A stretch of 42,870 bases of DNA from a virus. The translations under genes and the position numbers were made by a program. Below are positions 21,869 to 30,052 of the stretch, piece by piece. Numbering within the stretch: the first letter of the stretch is position 1; each line of letters opens with the position of its first letter. The stretch spans positions 1 to 42,870 of the IMG/VR virus record IMGVR_UViG_3300045454_000129. One strand, written 5' to 3'. The notes under the pieces were generated by a model that was not told the DNA's origin, ran no database searches, and saw only the letters and a list, made by a program, of their open reading frames with translations.

Positions 21869-23575
21869 TCATTCTACGGGCTCGGGAACGATAGGAGCCG
21901 ACTTTGGGCGCGAGCCGTCAGGAGTGGTCGGGTCATCCGTGAAGTTCGCAGGGTCCGGTGCCGGAGAGCCCAGTTCCCGTTCGATCGCGGCCACCTCTTC
22001 GTCGATCTGCTCATCGTCAAAGTCAGGATGCAGCGTCTTCACACGCTGGCGGAGACTCATCGAGTTCGAGAGGTAGCCGGCCGACGCGATGCGAGCCAGC
22101 TTCTCCATGTCCTGCTGCGAGATGGGCGTGAACTCGATGTCGGGCAGCTCGTCGTACCACTTCGCACCCGGCGTGCCGAAGACGACACCCTGCAGTGCCA
22201 CGGCGACCTGGGCGAACTTCGCCAGTGCAGGCTTCGCGAGCATCGCCTTCGTGTCGCGAGTGCGCTCCGAGTCCGTGAAGTCGGCCGTGATCTCCGTCGC
22301 CGTCTTCGTACCCGTCGCCGCATCGCGAACGCCGAGGTGTGCGGGGGAGTATCCGGTGCGTTCCGCGATCTGCCGCTTGATGACGTCCATCGCGTGGTCG
22401 TGCTCTTCGACGCGGATCTCGAACTGAGTCGAGACGATCTGGTCCTTCATGCCCTCGTCGCCCTTGCCGAGAGCGCTCACGCCGACGTACACCTGGCGAC
22501 GAGGGTCGAACGTGGACCCTTGGCCGCGCGGGCCCTGCTCGAGCCACGACTCGGGAACCGTCAGCCGGCCTTCGCCGTTCTCGACGTCGCGCATGAGGCT
22601 CGTGAGGATCTGCGCGTACTTGTCGAGCATGTCCTCGATGCCGTCAAGGTCGGAACGGCCGAGGTTCGCGAGGGTGCCGAGCTTGTCCCAGTTGTGGTTC
22701 GGGAAGCGGTTCGGGATGTACACGACCGTCAGCGCCTCAGGCACACCCGTGGCGACCGTGACGGGCCCGTTGAGAATGCTCGGATCCTCCATGGCCGCAT
22801 CCCACTCCGCGTCGGTGCGCAGCGTGTTGTAGTGGCTGGTCTCGGGAAGCTCCGACATCGGCACCATCGGGCCGAGTACCTTGTCGGAGCCGCGGTGGAG
22901 CGTGTAGGTGATGAGGCCCTTCTCGTGCCGCTCGAGCAGGCGGAACACGTGGGAGGTGTCAGCAGTGCGGTACTCCGACCAGAGCGTGCACGAGATCAGC
23001 TCGCCGTAGCGGAACACGGGCAGGGCGCAGTCGGAGCGGTACGCGCGAGGGAACACGTTCTTGCGCACTTCCGGATCCCACACGGCGGCAATGAACGTGC
23101 CGCCGAGAGCGGCTGCGTACTCGCCCGACTTGAGCAGCTCAGCGTGTGCCTGGTCGGAGCCCATGATGAGGTCGAGGGTGTCCTGGGCAGGGTGGCGCCA
23201 CTTCTTCGGCTTCGCCCCCTCAGCCGTCGACTCGGCGGCCGCAGTGCTCTCCGGCTTCGGGTAGCGGAACGTCGGCGCCTCGCCGTACAGCAGCGCAGCC
23301 GACAGCGTGCAGATGTCGCCGGCGAGGGGCGGCATGGAGAACATGCGCTTCTCGTTCGCGACGATCGGCTGACCGAGGAACATCTTCGACAGCAGACCGA
23401 ACGCGCCACCGCGGTATGGGCGCCCGTTGACCATGTGCGTGGCCGTCGAGTAGGTGTCCTTGCCCTGGTAGATCGCGTTCAGGGTGTCAGCGTCTTGGCG
23501 CACCCACGCGTCATGCTCGCGGAACTTCGAGTAGGCGAAGTCGAACGGCACCGGGGGGAAGGCGTCGTCGGTCAT
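21869..23575 (-). CDS. Portal protein (SPP1 gp6-like)
   Basis: A 568-residue protein in the correct place between terminase and MuF genes. Typical portal features are an N-terminal MFLGQPIVANEKRMFSMPPL, the central VVYIPNRFPNHNWDKLGTLA, LDKYAQILTSLMRDVENGEG and a C-terminal helical part (AERTGYSPAHLGVRDAAT, GTKTATEITADFTDSERTRD). It forms the dodecameric ring at the packaging vertex. The C-terminus is acidic and Pro-rich. Confidence 0.9.
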   Translation of the reverse strand: MTDDAFPPVPFDFAYSKFREHDAWVRQDADTLNAIYQGKDTYSTATHMVNGRPYRGGAFGLLSKMFLGQPIVANEKRMFSMPPLAGDICTLSAALLYGEAPTFRYPKPESTAAAESTAEGAKPKKWRHPAQDTLDLIMGSDQAHAELLKSGEYAAALGGTFIAAVWDPEVRKNVFPRAYRSDCALPVFRYGELISCTLWSEYRTADTSHVFRLLERHEKGLITYTLHRGSDKVLGPMVPMSELPETSHYNTLRTDAEWDAAMEDPSILNGPVTVATGVPEALTVVYIPNRFPNHNWDKLGTLANLGRSDLDGIEDMLDKYAQILTSLMRDVENGEGRLTVPESWLEQGPRGQGSTFDPRRQVYVGVSALGKGDEGMKDQIVSTQFEIRVEEHDHAMDVIKRQIAERTGYSPAHLGVRDAATGTKTATEITADFTDSERTRDTKAMLAKPALAKFAQVAVALQGVVFGTPGAKWYDELPDIEFTPISQQDMEKLARIASAGYLSNSMSLRQRVKTLHPDFDDEQIDEEVAAIERELGSPAPDPANFTDDPTTPDGSRPKSAPIVPEPVE

Positions 23576-23584
23576 GGCGCCTCC

Positions 23585-24913
23585 TTAGGCTGCGAGCTTG
23601 ATGTGTTGGCGCCAGATGTTCTCGGTGGTTGTCACGCCGTAGCGCCCCTGATCGAGAGAGTGGTCTGCGACCTTGATCGGCTTGTCGACGCCCTTCAGCG
23701 TCTCGTCCGGATCCCACGCGTACCCGGGCGCCTCTTGAATGAAGCGAGGGCAGCCACGTTCAGGGTGAGCGTCTGTCGGGCGTGCGATGAGCAGCTTGCC
23801 CGCACCGATCAGCGATGCGACGGTGCGGATGCCGTACAGAACGTCGTTGTCGGCCGCGGTCGCCGTGAGGCCGTCTTGCGACAGCTGCACTCGGAACGAT
23901 GCGGCCGACGGGTCGACGATGATGTAGCGCGGCTTCATCGACGGGAACGTGTCGCGTGGGATGTGGCCGCCGGCGTCGAGCCATGCGCGCAGTCGTTTCG
24001 ACAGTTCGCCGTCGGTGAGCTTCTCTTGCGAGGCCGTGGCGTCGTACACCCACTCGTCAACCATGAACAGCCGCGGGGTAGGGCGGCCCAGTGCGTCGAT
24101 CTCTGCTGATAGGCCGAGGATGCCTGCCACGGTCGGGTTGGTCGTGCCGTAGTCGATCGCGCAGGCAATAAGTTCGCGCATCTCGGGGAGGTCGTCCCAG
24201 GGGATCGTGTGCTTGTCGACGTCCCACATGTCGTAGATCGCGCCCTCAGCGGCGACCCAGAGCCCCTGCACGAAGCGCTTGAACCAGAGCCCGGTGAACT
24301 CGGACTTGATCTGGTTCTTGTACTCCTCCGACAGTGCCGGGTTGTCGTCGAGAGTGAAGTGCCAGGAGCGCCACCGCTCGAGGCCCTTGCCTATGCGGTC
24401 GAGGAACTTGACCTTCAGCCAGTGCGCCGGCGAGTCGGGGTTGGTCGTGCCGAACAGCTTTGCGCGGGGCGGCGACATGCGACCGAGCAGCTGGGTGAAG
24501 AACTCCTCGGGGATCACGGTGATCTCGTCGACGTATGCCAGGCCGACCGTGAGACCGCGGAGCACCTTCTCGGACTTCTTGTCGTTTGCGCCGAGCACAT
24601 GCACTGTGCGGCCCATGATGCGACCCGTCGGCGCACCGCCCGTGTAGTGCACGAGCTTCGCGAGGGGGCCGAACAGGTTTCGGTCCATGAGCGGCTCGAA
24701 CACATTGCGGTATGCCGAGTCACGCGTGCGCGCCACAACGATGATGACGCCTTGACGGTGCATGACGACGGCCATGAGGAACCGGAGCAGCGACACGATG
24801 GTCTTGCCCGAGCGAATGGCGCCCTCGAACACGTTGATGCGGGTCTTCGACTCGCGCAGAGACTTGATCTGCTGCGGGCCGAGCGTGCTCACCTCAGGCA
24901 GGTCGTCACTCAT
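23585..24913 (-). CDS. Terminase large subunit
   Basis: A 442-residue packaging ATPase/nuclease. Walker A is GAIRSGKT (31-38) and Walker B is LAYVDE (125-130) with the catalytic Glu. The coupling region is FGTTNPDSPAHWLK. The C-terminal RNase H-like nuclease domain starts at CAIDYGTTNPTVAG, followed by YIIVDPSAASF. It overlaps the small subunit gene by 8 bp. Confidence 0.95.
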   Translation of the reverse strand: MSDDLPEVSTLGPQQIKSLRESKTRINVFEGAIRSGKTIVSLLRFLMAVVMHRQGVIIVVARTRDSAYRNVFEPLMDRNLFGPLAKLVHYTGGAPTGRIMGRTVHVLGANDKKSEKVLRGLTVGLAYVDEITVIPEEFFTQLLGRMSPPRAKLFGTTNPDSPAHWLKVKFLDRIGKGLERWRSWHFTLDDNPALSEEYKNQIKSEFTGLWFKRFVQGLWVAAEGAIYDMWDVDKHTIPWDDLPEMRELIACAIDYGTTNPTVAGILGLSAEIDALGRPTPRLFMVDEWVYDATASQEKLTDGELSKRLRAWLDAGGHIPRDTFPSMKPRYIIVDPSAASFRVQLSQDGLTATAADNDVLYGIRTVASLIGAGKLLIARPTDAHPERGCPRFIQEAPGYAWDPDETLKGVDKPIKVADHSLDQGRYGVTTTENIWRQHIKLAA

Positions 24914-25400
24914 CTTCGTGCAGGCCCAACTCGAGGATGAGGTTCATCAGCATCGACTCGGCCTCAGCGACACCCTCGTCGTCATCGTCGCGCATGAGCT
25001 CACGGGCATCCTTCAGCGCGAGAGATGCGGCACGGTGGAGGTTCAGCCGATCGGGGATAGGCGGTTGTTCGCGCTCGTGGTCTTCGTACTCGTTGTTCAT
25101 CCCGCCGAACGCGTACACCTTGTACGGCTGGTCGATGGCCGCGAGATGATCCGCGGCCTTCATGGTCAGCTCGTCGATCAGCTCGATGCGGCGAGCCTTC
25201 AGATCGGCCTGACGCGCGGCCACTGCGGTTGCGGTCATCGTCGCCCGCTCGAAGCTGAGGCCCTCCTCCTGCGCGATCTTCGTGACCGACGATGGGGCGA
25301 TCATCAACTCGCGAGCGATGGCGTTGCGTGGGAGGCCCTGCTCGATGAGCTCACGCGCGCGCTCGCGTACAGCGGCTTCGACTGGTCGACCTTGAGCCAC
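24906..25400 (-). CDS. Terminase small subunit
   Basis: A 164-residue protein with an N-terminal HTH (RARELIEQGLPRNAIARELM, IAPSSVTKIAQEEGL), a central helical oligomerisation region and an acidic C-terminus (MRDDDDEGVAEAESML). The gene order identifies a small terminase that recognises the packaging site. GTG 25400 was preferred over GTG 25409 because AGGTGA is then correctly spaced. Confidence 0.85.
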   Translation of the reverse strand: MAQGRPVEAAVRERARELIEQGLPRNAIARELMIAPSSVTKIAQEEGLSFERATMTATAVAARQADLKARRIELIDELTMKAADHLAAIDQPYKVYAFGGMNNEYEDHEREQPPIPDRLNLHRAASLALKDARELMRDDDDEGVAEAESMLMNLILELGLHEDE

Positions 25401-25505
25401 GGCAATCACCTCTTGGCGTCGCCTGGACGCGTTGGCGGTGAGGCTGAGCCTCGGTGGTTGAGGGTTCTTCTAGGATCGAGGCACTCAGAGCGGAAGGTGG
25501 CTTTC

Positions 25506-25721
25506 ATGGCCAGCGAGACGAAGTACGTCGTGCACTACGGCGGGCAGCGGTTCATCACGTACAACGCCGATGTCATTGAGCAACTCAGTGGTCAGGAGGG
25601 GCTGGGAACGGTGAAGTTCCGCCTCGACGATAATCGCTGGCTAGAGATCGCCACCGGGCCCGGCATTCCGATCGCGGTTGAGGAGATGAAGCCAGACGGC
25701 ATCGTCCGCTCGATTCGCTGA
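25506..25721 (+). CDS. Small hypothetical protein
   Basis: A 71-residue beta-rich protein (VVHYGGQRFITYNADVIEQL, VKFRLDDNRWLEIATGPG) with ribosome site GGAAGGTGG five bases before ATG 25506. It is on the plus strand, divergent from terminase. A -10-like TAGGAT lies at 25471-25476. The family is unknown. It may share regulation with the small gene at 25800. Confidence 0.6.
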   Translation: MASETKYVVHYGGQRFITYNADVIEQLSGQEGLGTVKFRLDDNRWLEIATGPGIPIAVEEMKPDGIVRSIR

Positions 25722-25799
25722 GCGTCTGGTTCAGCTGATCTAGCGGGGTCGCGACTCGAAGCCCTGGGGGATGTCGGAAGCCGACGCTAGATTCGCCGC

Positions 25800-25922
25800 A
25801 TGACAGACACTCAGTTGCTTCGCGACATTCTGGCGGAGCTGAAGAAGATCACCAGGGCCCTCGAAAGCGTGGACGCCTCAGTGCAGGGCGTGGAGTCGGC
25901 GGTGTACGACAGCAGGTCGTAG
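25800..25922 (+). CDS. 40-residue helical miniprotein
   Basis: Encodes MTDTQLLRDILAELKKITRA followed by an acidic helix: an amphipathic coiled-coil peptide. There is no ribosome site; a -10-like TAGATT (25788-25793) ends seven bases before the ATG, consistent with leaderless expression. It lies downstream of the 25506 gene on the same strand. The function is unknown. Confidence 0.5.
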   Translation: MTDTQLLRDILAELKKITRALESVDASVQGVESAVYDSRS

Positions 25923-26014
25923 TCGCCGGGACGGCATTCGCCATCTCACTACATACATGGTGCGGGTTTTCCGGGGTTTTCGCTCGTGATGCGCCTGTAG
26001 TTCAATTCGGCGTG
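25923..26014. other. Short intergenic gap beside terminase, candidate packaging region
   Basis: No coding signal. It contains two adjacent copies of CGGGGTTTTC-like sequence (25963-25971 and 25972-25981). The flanks share AGCTGATC..CGGGGTC (25733-25750 and 26027-26043). Sites near the small terminase gene are typical for cos or pac, but nothing here proves it. Confidence 0.3.
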
Positions 26015-26218
26015 TCACTGTCGCTTAGCTGATCCGCGGGGTCTTCCGGGTCGCCGTTGGCCGAGGATGCGGCGAAGGTCCCCAAGGTGGACGAGTGTGC
26101 CCCGTGTGGACTCTTCGGTCTTGACCCCTCCGATGCGGATGATGTCGTAGATGACAGTCTTGGATCGGTCGGTAAGGATGACGGCCTCGGCGACTGTCAC
26201 CCAGCTGGGTTCGCTCAT
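26015..26218 (-). CDS. HTH protein with C-terminal AT-hook
   Basis: A 67-residue protein: SWVTVAEAVILTDRSKTVIY begins a MerR/excisionase-like HTH, THRGTLVHLGDLRRI-type wing follows, and the end RRPGRPRGSAKR contains a GRPRG AT-hook. ATG 26218 is preferred over the in-frame TTG at 26236. It lies between the early region and the packaging genes. A late-gene activator or packaging-site binder are possible roles. Confidence 0.65.
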   Translation of the reverse strand: MSEPSWVTVAEAVILTDRSKTVIYDIIRIGGVKTEESTRGTLVHLGDLRRILGQRRPGRPRGSAKRQ

Positions 26219-26386
26219 GGTGGTCCTGTCCTTCAACCTTCTCGATGTGTTTCGCGCGACCTAGACTCGTTGTGCGGGGTTGCTCCCGTATCGCTCGAAG
26301 CGCGCGGATCCCAACGGGTGACGCTCCCTAACGAAGTTCGCATCCTCGGGTACCACCTCGAGGCAACCGAGAAGGGCGATGTGGAA

Positions 26387-26416
26387 GGCGGCGGGTCGCT
26401 TCGGTGGCCCGCCGCC
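26387..26416 (-). terminator. Terminator of the leftward early operon
   Basis: GGCGGCGGG (26387-26395) pairs with CCCGCCGCC (26408-26416) immediately after the stop of the last early gene (26418). The following 26237-26386 stretch holds no gene that I can support. Confidence 0.65.
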
Positions 26417-26417
26417 G

Positions 26418-26675
26418 TCACCGAGCGCTCCCGGGATCAGGAGAAGTCGGGTAGCCGAGTTCCTGCAGGTCACCCAGCAGACGATCACGCTCAGACGCAG
26501 GATCGGGCGAACGATAGTTCAGCGCGGCGGTGAGCGCCGTCGAGAAGTCTGAGCAATGCGACACCGACCCGTCCTGGTGCTCTGCGTGCCAGGCGCACGG
26601 CCATACACAGCGACGAGCGCGATACACGCGCGGCTTCGCAGCGCTGTGCTTCGCCAAAAGCCCGCGGATGCTCAC
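26418..26675 (-). CDS. Hypothetical early protein with Cys/His cluster
   Basis: An 85-residue protein from GTG 26675 with AGGGAG eight bases upstream. The RCVWPCAWHAEHQDGSVSHC segment has a Cys/His pattern that could bind zinc, followed by a helical tail (SERDRLLGDLQELGYP). It is the last gene of the early operon. Its start region is nearly identical to that of the gene at 28182 (see repeat). Confidence 0.55.
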   Translation of the reverse strand: MSIRGLLAKHSAAKPRVYRARRCVWPCAWHAEHQDGSVSHCSDFSTALTAALNYRSPDPASERDRLLGDLQELGYPTSPDPGSAR

Positions 26676-26705
26676 TGGTCTGTCTCCCTGCCGGAATCGG
26701 GCGAT
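26670..26705 (-). repeat. Gene-junction repeat, copy 1
   Basis: On the minus strand this 36-base stretch runs from ATCGCC through GATTCCGGCAGGGAG to CCAGTGAGC and includes the ribosome site and GTG of the 26418 gene. It matches copy 2 (28177-28212) with two mismatches. Here it is noncoding upstream of the GTG, whereas in copy 2 it also encodes the end of the preceding protein. Confidence 0.75.
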
Positions 26706-26712
26706 CTACGGT

Positions 26713-27474
26713 TCATGCTGTGAGTCCTTCCAGGTCAAATGTTTGCTGTGAAAGCCGCTTGGCGGCCGCGGTCGCATAGTCCTCGCGCGCCTCGAAGATG
26801 ACGCATCGACGACCCAGCGCTCGCGCGGCCACAGCGGTCGTGCCCGAGCCCCCGAACAGGTCTACGACGAGATCACCCCGGTCGGTGCTGTACTCGATGA
26901 GCGGTGCGACGATGCCCACCGGCTTCTGGGTGGGATGCACCGCGCGACCGTGCTGGGACCGCACCTGGATGACGGAGCGCATGAGCCGCGGGCCGCCATC
27001 CTCTGAGACGTAACTGATCGCCCCTCGTGAGCCCTGGTGCTCACCCTTCGACTCTCGCCGACGAACGATGCGTGGACTCGCGTCGGCGGTGGTCGGTGTC
27101 GTGTGCTTCACCTCAGCCCACTCGCCGCGATACCAGTGCGTGGCGATCTCGTGCACACGGCGAAACCGATCAGCGGCCAGCCCGGAGCCGTTGTGCTTCT
27201 CCCAGATCACGTCCTGAGCGAAGCGGTAGCCAGCATCGGTGAACTCGTCCGCATGCTCGAGGAACATCCGCATCGAGCCGAAGCACCACAGCGCGGGAGC
27301 GAGCGCGCAGGCGTCATCGAGCCATCCGGTCGGCCATCTGTCCCAGTCAAGGCTCGTCTCGCCATAGGGCGGGTCGGTCACGACGGCCGTGGCATCCAGG
27401 TCGGAGAGGTCGGCGTCCCGGTAGTCGCCGAGGAAGAGCTGCACGAACTCGTCGGCGTAGATCAGCTCAGGCAT
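26713..27474 (-). CDS. DNA methyltransferase (beta class, N6-adenine or N4-cytosine)
   Basis: A 253-residue protein from ATG 27474. Catalytic motif IV TDPPYGETSLDWD (about 45-57) precedes the AdoMet-binding motif I (LVVDLFGGSGTTAVAARALG, about 205-225), the beta-class order. The HPTQKPVGIV motif is typical. No restriction gene is nearby, so it is a solitary methylase, probably protecting phage DNA from host restriction or altering expression. Base specificity cannot be read from sequence. It overlaps the XF1762 gene by 8 bp. Confidence 0.9.
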   Translation of the reverse strand: MPELIYADEFVQLFLGDYRDADLSDLDATAVVTDPPYGETSLDWDRWPTGWLDDACALAPALWCFGSMRMFLEHADEFTDAGYRFAQDVIWEKHNGSGLAADRFRRVHEIATHWYRGEWAEVKHTTPTTADASPRIVRRRESKGEHQGSRGAISYVSEDGGPRLMRSVIQVRSQHGRAVHPTQKPVGIVAPLIEYSTDRGDLVVDLFGGSGTTAVAARALGRRCVIFEAREDYATAAAKRLSQQTFDLEGLTA

Positions 27475-27955
27475 CAGGCACTTTGGTCTCGAAATCGTGT
27501 GAACTTGGCACTGTTTCCCAAAGCGTGCGTTGCACGCCCTCCGTGCCCCGCGGAGTGCGCGCGCGGCTCGGCGTGTGCCAGCCGCCACGAGCGGGGCGCG
27601 AGGCGATCACGCGATAGCCCGCAGCCCGCAGCGACGCACCGCTCTCACCCGCCTGGGTGTAGGTGATCAGGCGGTCATAGCCGAGCGCGAAAGTGACAGC
27701 ACGCGCGGCCCCGTAGAGCTTCGAGTTCGCATTCGGCGTGCCGTCCGTCGCCGTGCGAATGACCTCAAGAGTCGTACCCTCGGCGGCGATCACACGAGAC
27801 ACAGGCCGCCCGACGATCGCGACGCCGACCAGCTGTGCGCCCTGCGCGACACCGATAGAGAACTTGTGGCCGCGAGGCGCATCGTGGTGACGGTGGTGCT
27901 CAGCGACGAAGGCGCAGGCGTCAGCGAAGCTCACCGGCACAATGCGCAGGCTCAT
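27467..27955 (-). CDS. XF1762 family protein (GNAT-like)
   Basis: A 162-residue protein from ATG 27955: LRIVPVSFADACAFVAEHHR, then HHDAPRGHKFSIGVAQG, GVAIVGRPVSR, IRTATDGTPNANSKLYGAAR and LITYTQAGESGASLRAAGY. This is the XF1762 pattern common in phages and distantly similar to acetyltransferases. The biochemical role is unknown. The ATG overlaps the upstream stop (ATGA). It is co-transcribed with the adjacent methyltransferase, so a joint role in DNA modification is conceivable but unproven. Confidence 0.8.
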   Translation of the reverse strand: MSLRIVPVSFADACAFVAEHHRHHDAPRGHKFSIGVAQGAQLVGVAIVGRPVSRVIAAEGTTLEVIRTATDGTPNANSKLYGAARAVTFALGYDRLITYTQAGESGASLRAAGYRVIASRPARGGWHTPSRARTPRGTEGVQRTLWETVPSSHDFETKVPDA

Positions 27956-28182
27956 GACGCTTCCCCGGAATCGTGTGAACCCGGCACGCCGTCCGCGCGC
28001 ATCGCCGCGGCGCAGTCCGCGCACGTGACACCGCGGGCGTGCGTCGTGCTCGCATACAGCCGGCGGCCGCAGTACGCCGTCGAAGTTCCCGGCTGCTGAT
28101 AGCACGTCGCCCTCGAACGAGGCGTCGACACCTTCGCGGGCTCGTGCGACTTCCACCACTGCGCGATCGGCCCCTCGCTCAC
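27952..28182 (-). CDS. Small zinc-binding hypothetical protein
   Basis: A 76-residue protein from GTG 28182 with a good AGGGAGG ribosome site. Cys residues occur as ATCYQ, AYCGRRLY and VTCADCAAAM, a pattern often used to bind zinc in actinophage proteins of this kind. The C-terminus SHDSGEAS is encoded by a sequence similar to other gene junctions in the region. Coupled to both neighbours by 4-nt overlaps. Confidence 0.6.
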   Translation of the reverse strand: MSEGPIAQWWKSHEPAKVSTPRSRATCYQQPGTSTAYCGRRLYASTTHARGVTCADCAAAMRADGVPGSHDSGEAS

Positions 28183-28212
28183 TGGTCTGCCTCCCTGCCG
28201 GAATCAGGCGAT
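28177..28212 (-). repeat. Gene-junction repeat, copy 2
   Basis: A 36-base near-copy of 26670-26705 (two mismatches). Here it encodes the C-terminal SPDSGREADQ of the upstream protein and includes the ribosome site and GTG of the next gene. Confidence 0.75.
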
Positions 28213-28562
28213 TCCGTGACGGCCTCGCGCGGCCCGTCGATGAACGCCCTCATGATCAGTTCCAGCAGTTCGACCATCTCGTCCCAGACCTCCTCGACCT
28301 CGGGGCGGATGCGTTCGGCAATCCTGTGCTTCGCGAGCGAGACAGAGCCGTCCTCGCAGACCCACGCCGTCAGGTCTGACGGGTAGAGAACACGGCCGAA
28401 GCGCCGGCTTTCGTCGTAGATCGTGACGTCGATCGGCGAGACGATGTACTCCTGCTGCTCGCCATCGCGGGGATGGCGACCCTGAAGCACGACCCAGCTC
28501 CCGCTGATCCTGCCGTCCGTACCGATCACCCGCTTGTAGCGACTCATGTCGTATGCCTTCAC
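28179..28562 (-). CDS. Hypothetical early protein
   Basis: A 127-residue protein from GTG 28562 (GGAG seven bases upstream); an ATG follows five codons later. It has a beta-rich N-terminal half (RYKRVIGTDGRISGSWVVLQ, EYIVSPIDVTIYDES) and an acidic helical C-terminal half (RIRPEVEEVWDEMVELLELI). No family recognised. Confidence 0.6.
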   Translation of the reverse strand: MKAYDMSRYKRVIGTDGRISGSWVVLQGRHPRDGEQQEYIVSPIDVTIYDESRRFGRVLYPSDLTAWVCEDGSVSLAKHRIAERIRPEVEEVWDEMVELLELIMRAFIDGPREAVTESPDSGREADQ

Positions 28563-28605
28563 GGCTGCTCTCCTGTCTCTGAATCGTGTGGTTTCGAGTA
28601 GCCGT

Positions 28606-29367
28606 TCATGCCGCGGTCCTCTCTGCGATCGCGGCCTCAACCTCGAGCCGATACAACCGCAGATCGAACTCCCGCATGTTCGGGTCATGAATGGCGCCGC
28701 ACGCCCGGCACTCATCCACCCGAGCGGCAGTGAAGTGCAGCGGCGGTCGGTCGACCACCGCGAACTGCCCGCACTCCCTGCAGCGGAGGTACGGCACCCG
28801 CTTCGGCTTCTCTTCGAGCGGGAAACGTGACAGCTGACGTTGAAGCTCCCGATACAGCCGCACAGCCGCTTCCGCGCCCTGGTGACGTGCCGTCACCGAC
28901 GGATCCGCAGTCAGTGATTCCGCGAGCTGAGAGATCGCCTGTACTGCGCCGGCCACGCTCAACGACGGCAAGAACCCATCGATCACCGACGTGCCTGCCG
29001 GCCACTCCGGTTCCTCAGTCCGCGAACCGATCGAGTGTGCGATCGCGACGCCCGCCAAGTGCATCCACAACGAATCTGCGGCGAGCTTCGCCTCAGCGAT
29101 GGGCAGACGAGGCCCTGGCATGCCGCGCGACCTGTTGACGTCGACCGGAGGAGCACCGCCCGACACGAGGAAGTGCACCAGCTTCGGGAGCACGTCGAGC
29201 GCGGCACGGTAGCGCTCATCGCAGAGTCGGCAGAGCATGCCCACCTCGGCTCGATAGGGCAGGCAACCCGTGCACGTCTCGGTGTCGAAGCAGGTCGACA
29301 GGTGCTCGCCCCGCACCGTGCACGGGCGTCCGGGCATGTCGATGGTGACGCAGAGAAGGGCGCTCAT
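28606..29367 (-). CDS. Zinc-ribbon hypothetical protein
   Basis: A 253-residue protein from ATG 29367. The N-terminus has several Cys pairs (CFDTETCTGCLPY, MLCRLCDERY). A helical central region (AEAKLAADSLWMHLAGVAIA) follows, then a C-terminal rubredoxin-like zinc ribbon (LRCRECGQFAV, DECRACGAIHDP). This architecture is common in actinophage early regions. The function is unknown; DNA or RNA binding is plausible. It is coupled to the upstream small zinc protein (ATGA). Confidence 0.65.
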   Translation of the reverse strand: MSALLCVTIDMPGRPCTVRGEHLSTCFDTETCTGCLPYRAEVGMLCRLCDERYRAALDVLPKLVHFLVSGGAPPVDVNRSRGMPGPRLPIAEAKLAADSLWMHLAGVAIAHSIGSRTEEPEWPAGTSVIDGFLPSLSVAGAVQAISQLAESLTADPSVTARHQGAEAAVRLYRELQRQLSRFPLEEKPKRVPYLRCRECGQFAVVDRPPLHFTAARVDECRACGAIHDPNMREFDLRLYRLEVEAAIAERTAA

Positions 29368-29564
29368 GCTGCATCCGCCAATCGGTGAGTCAGCACGTCG
29401 CGGAACGACAACGGGCTCGGCGGGGGCACGAACAGGCATTCGCCGCAGAAGCCGCAACGGGCATCTCGATCGCCATGACAGCCGCACGTCGACCGGGCGC
29501 ACATGAATGGCGTCGAGCACTGCGCGCAGCAGCGGCCGATCCGGTTCAGGTCTCGGTGGTCCAT
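29364..29564 (-). CDS. Small Cys-rich protein
   Basis: A 66-residue protein from ATG 29564 with many Cys residues: GRCCAQCSTPFMCARSTCGC, then RCGFCGECLF, enough for two zinc sites. It lies directly after the SSB gene. The longer upstream frame was rejected because it overlaps SSB. The function is unknown. Confidence 0.6.
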   Translation of the reverse strand: MDHRDLNRIGRCCAQCSTPFMCARSTCGCHGDRDARCGFCGECLFVPPPSPLSFRDVLTHRLADAA

Positions 29565-29566
29565 GC

Positions 29567-30052
29567 TCAGAAGGGGGTGTCGTCGGAGTGGGGGGTCGGC
29601 GTGGCCCAGGAGTCGCTCGCGGCGGCCGCAGGTGCGGGCGTGGCCCACGGCTCCGATGCGGCAGGCGCTGGCGCCGCGCTCCCTCCGCTCGTCGCGCGCG
29701 TGACCTGTGCGGTCGCGTACCGCAGGCTCGGGCCGATCTCGTCGACCTCGAGCTCGATGGTGGTGCGCTTCTCGCCTTCCTTCGTCTCGTACGAGCGCTG
29801 CTTCAGTCGGCCCTGCGCGATGACGCGCGACCCCTTGGTCAACGACGACGCGACGTGCTCGGCGAACTCACGCCAGACGCTCGCGCGGAGGAACAGCGGA
29901 TCGCCGTCCTTCCACTCGTTGGCGTTGCGGTCGAACTGGCGCGGGGTCGACGCGATCGTGAAGTTCGCCACCGCGAGCCCGGACTGGGTGTAGCGCAGTT
30001 CCGGGTCGGCGGTCAGATTGCCGACGACCGTGACGATCGTCTCGCCGCTCAC
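29567..30052 (-). CDS. ssb: Single-stranded DNA-binding protein
   Basis: A 161-residue OB-fold SSB from GTG 30052: [57 protein letters not shown] and [17 protein letters not shown]. The C-terminal tail is Ala/Pro/Trp-rich and ends HSDDTPF, the acidic tip that recruits replication and repair partners. GTGA overlap with the upstream gene. It works with the RecT/exonuclease pair and the replication protein in this operon. Confidence 0.93.
   Translation of the reverse strand: MSGETIVTVVGNLTADPELRYTQSGLAVANFTIASTPRQFDRNANEWKDGDPLFLRASVWREFAEHVASSLTKGSRVIAQGRLKQRSYETKEGEKRTTIELEVDEIGPSLRYATAQVTRATSGGSAAPAPAASEPWATPAPAAAASDSWATPTPHSDDTPF

Noticed and set aside
21416-24109. Very long plus-strand open frame opposite portal and terminase
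   Set aside because: It is the reverse of well-recognised packaging genes, has no start signal or recognisable domain and is dominated by Arg/Val/Leu/His, as expected for the mirror of high-GC genes. It shows that length alone is not evidence for antisense genes. The 19192 nuclease was kept because of its motifs.
26237-26386. Possible genes in the gap between the AT-hook gene and the early terminator
   Set aside because: The open frames here are short, lack ribosome sites and show no protein-like pattern; treated as intergenic.
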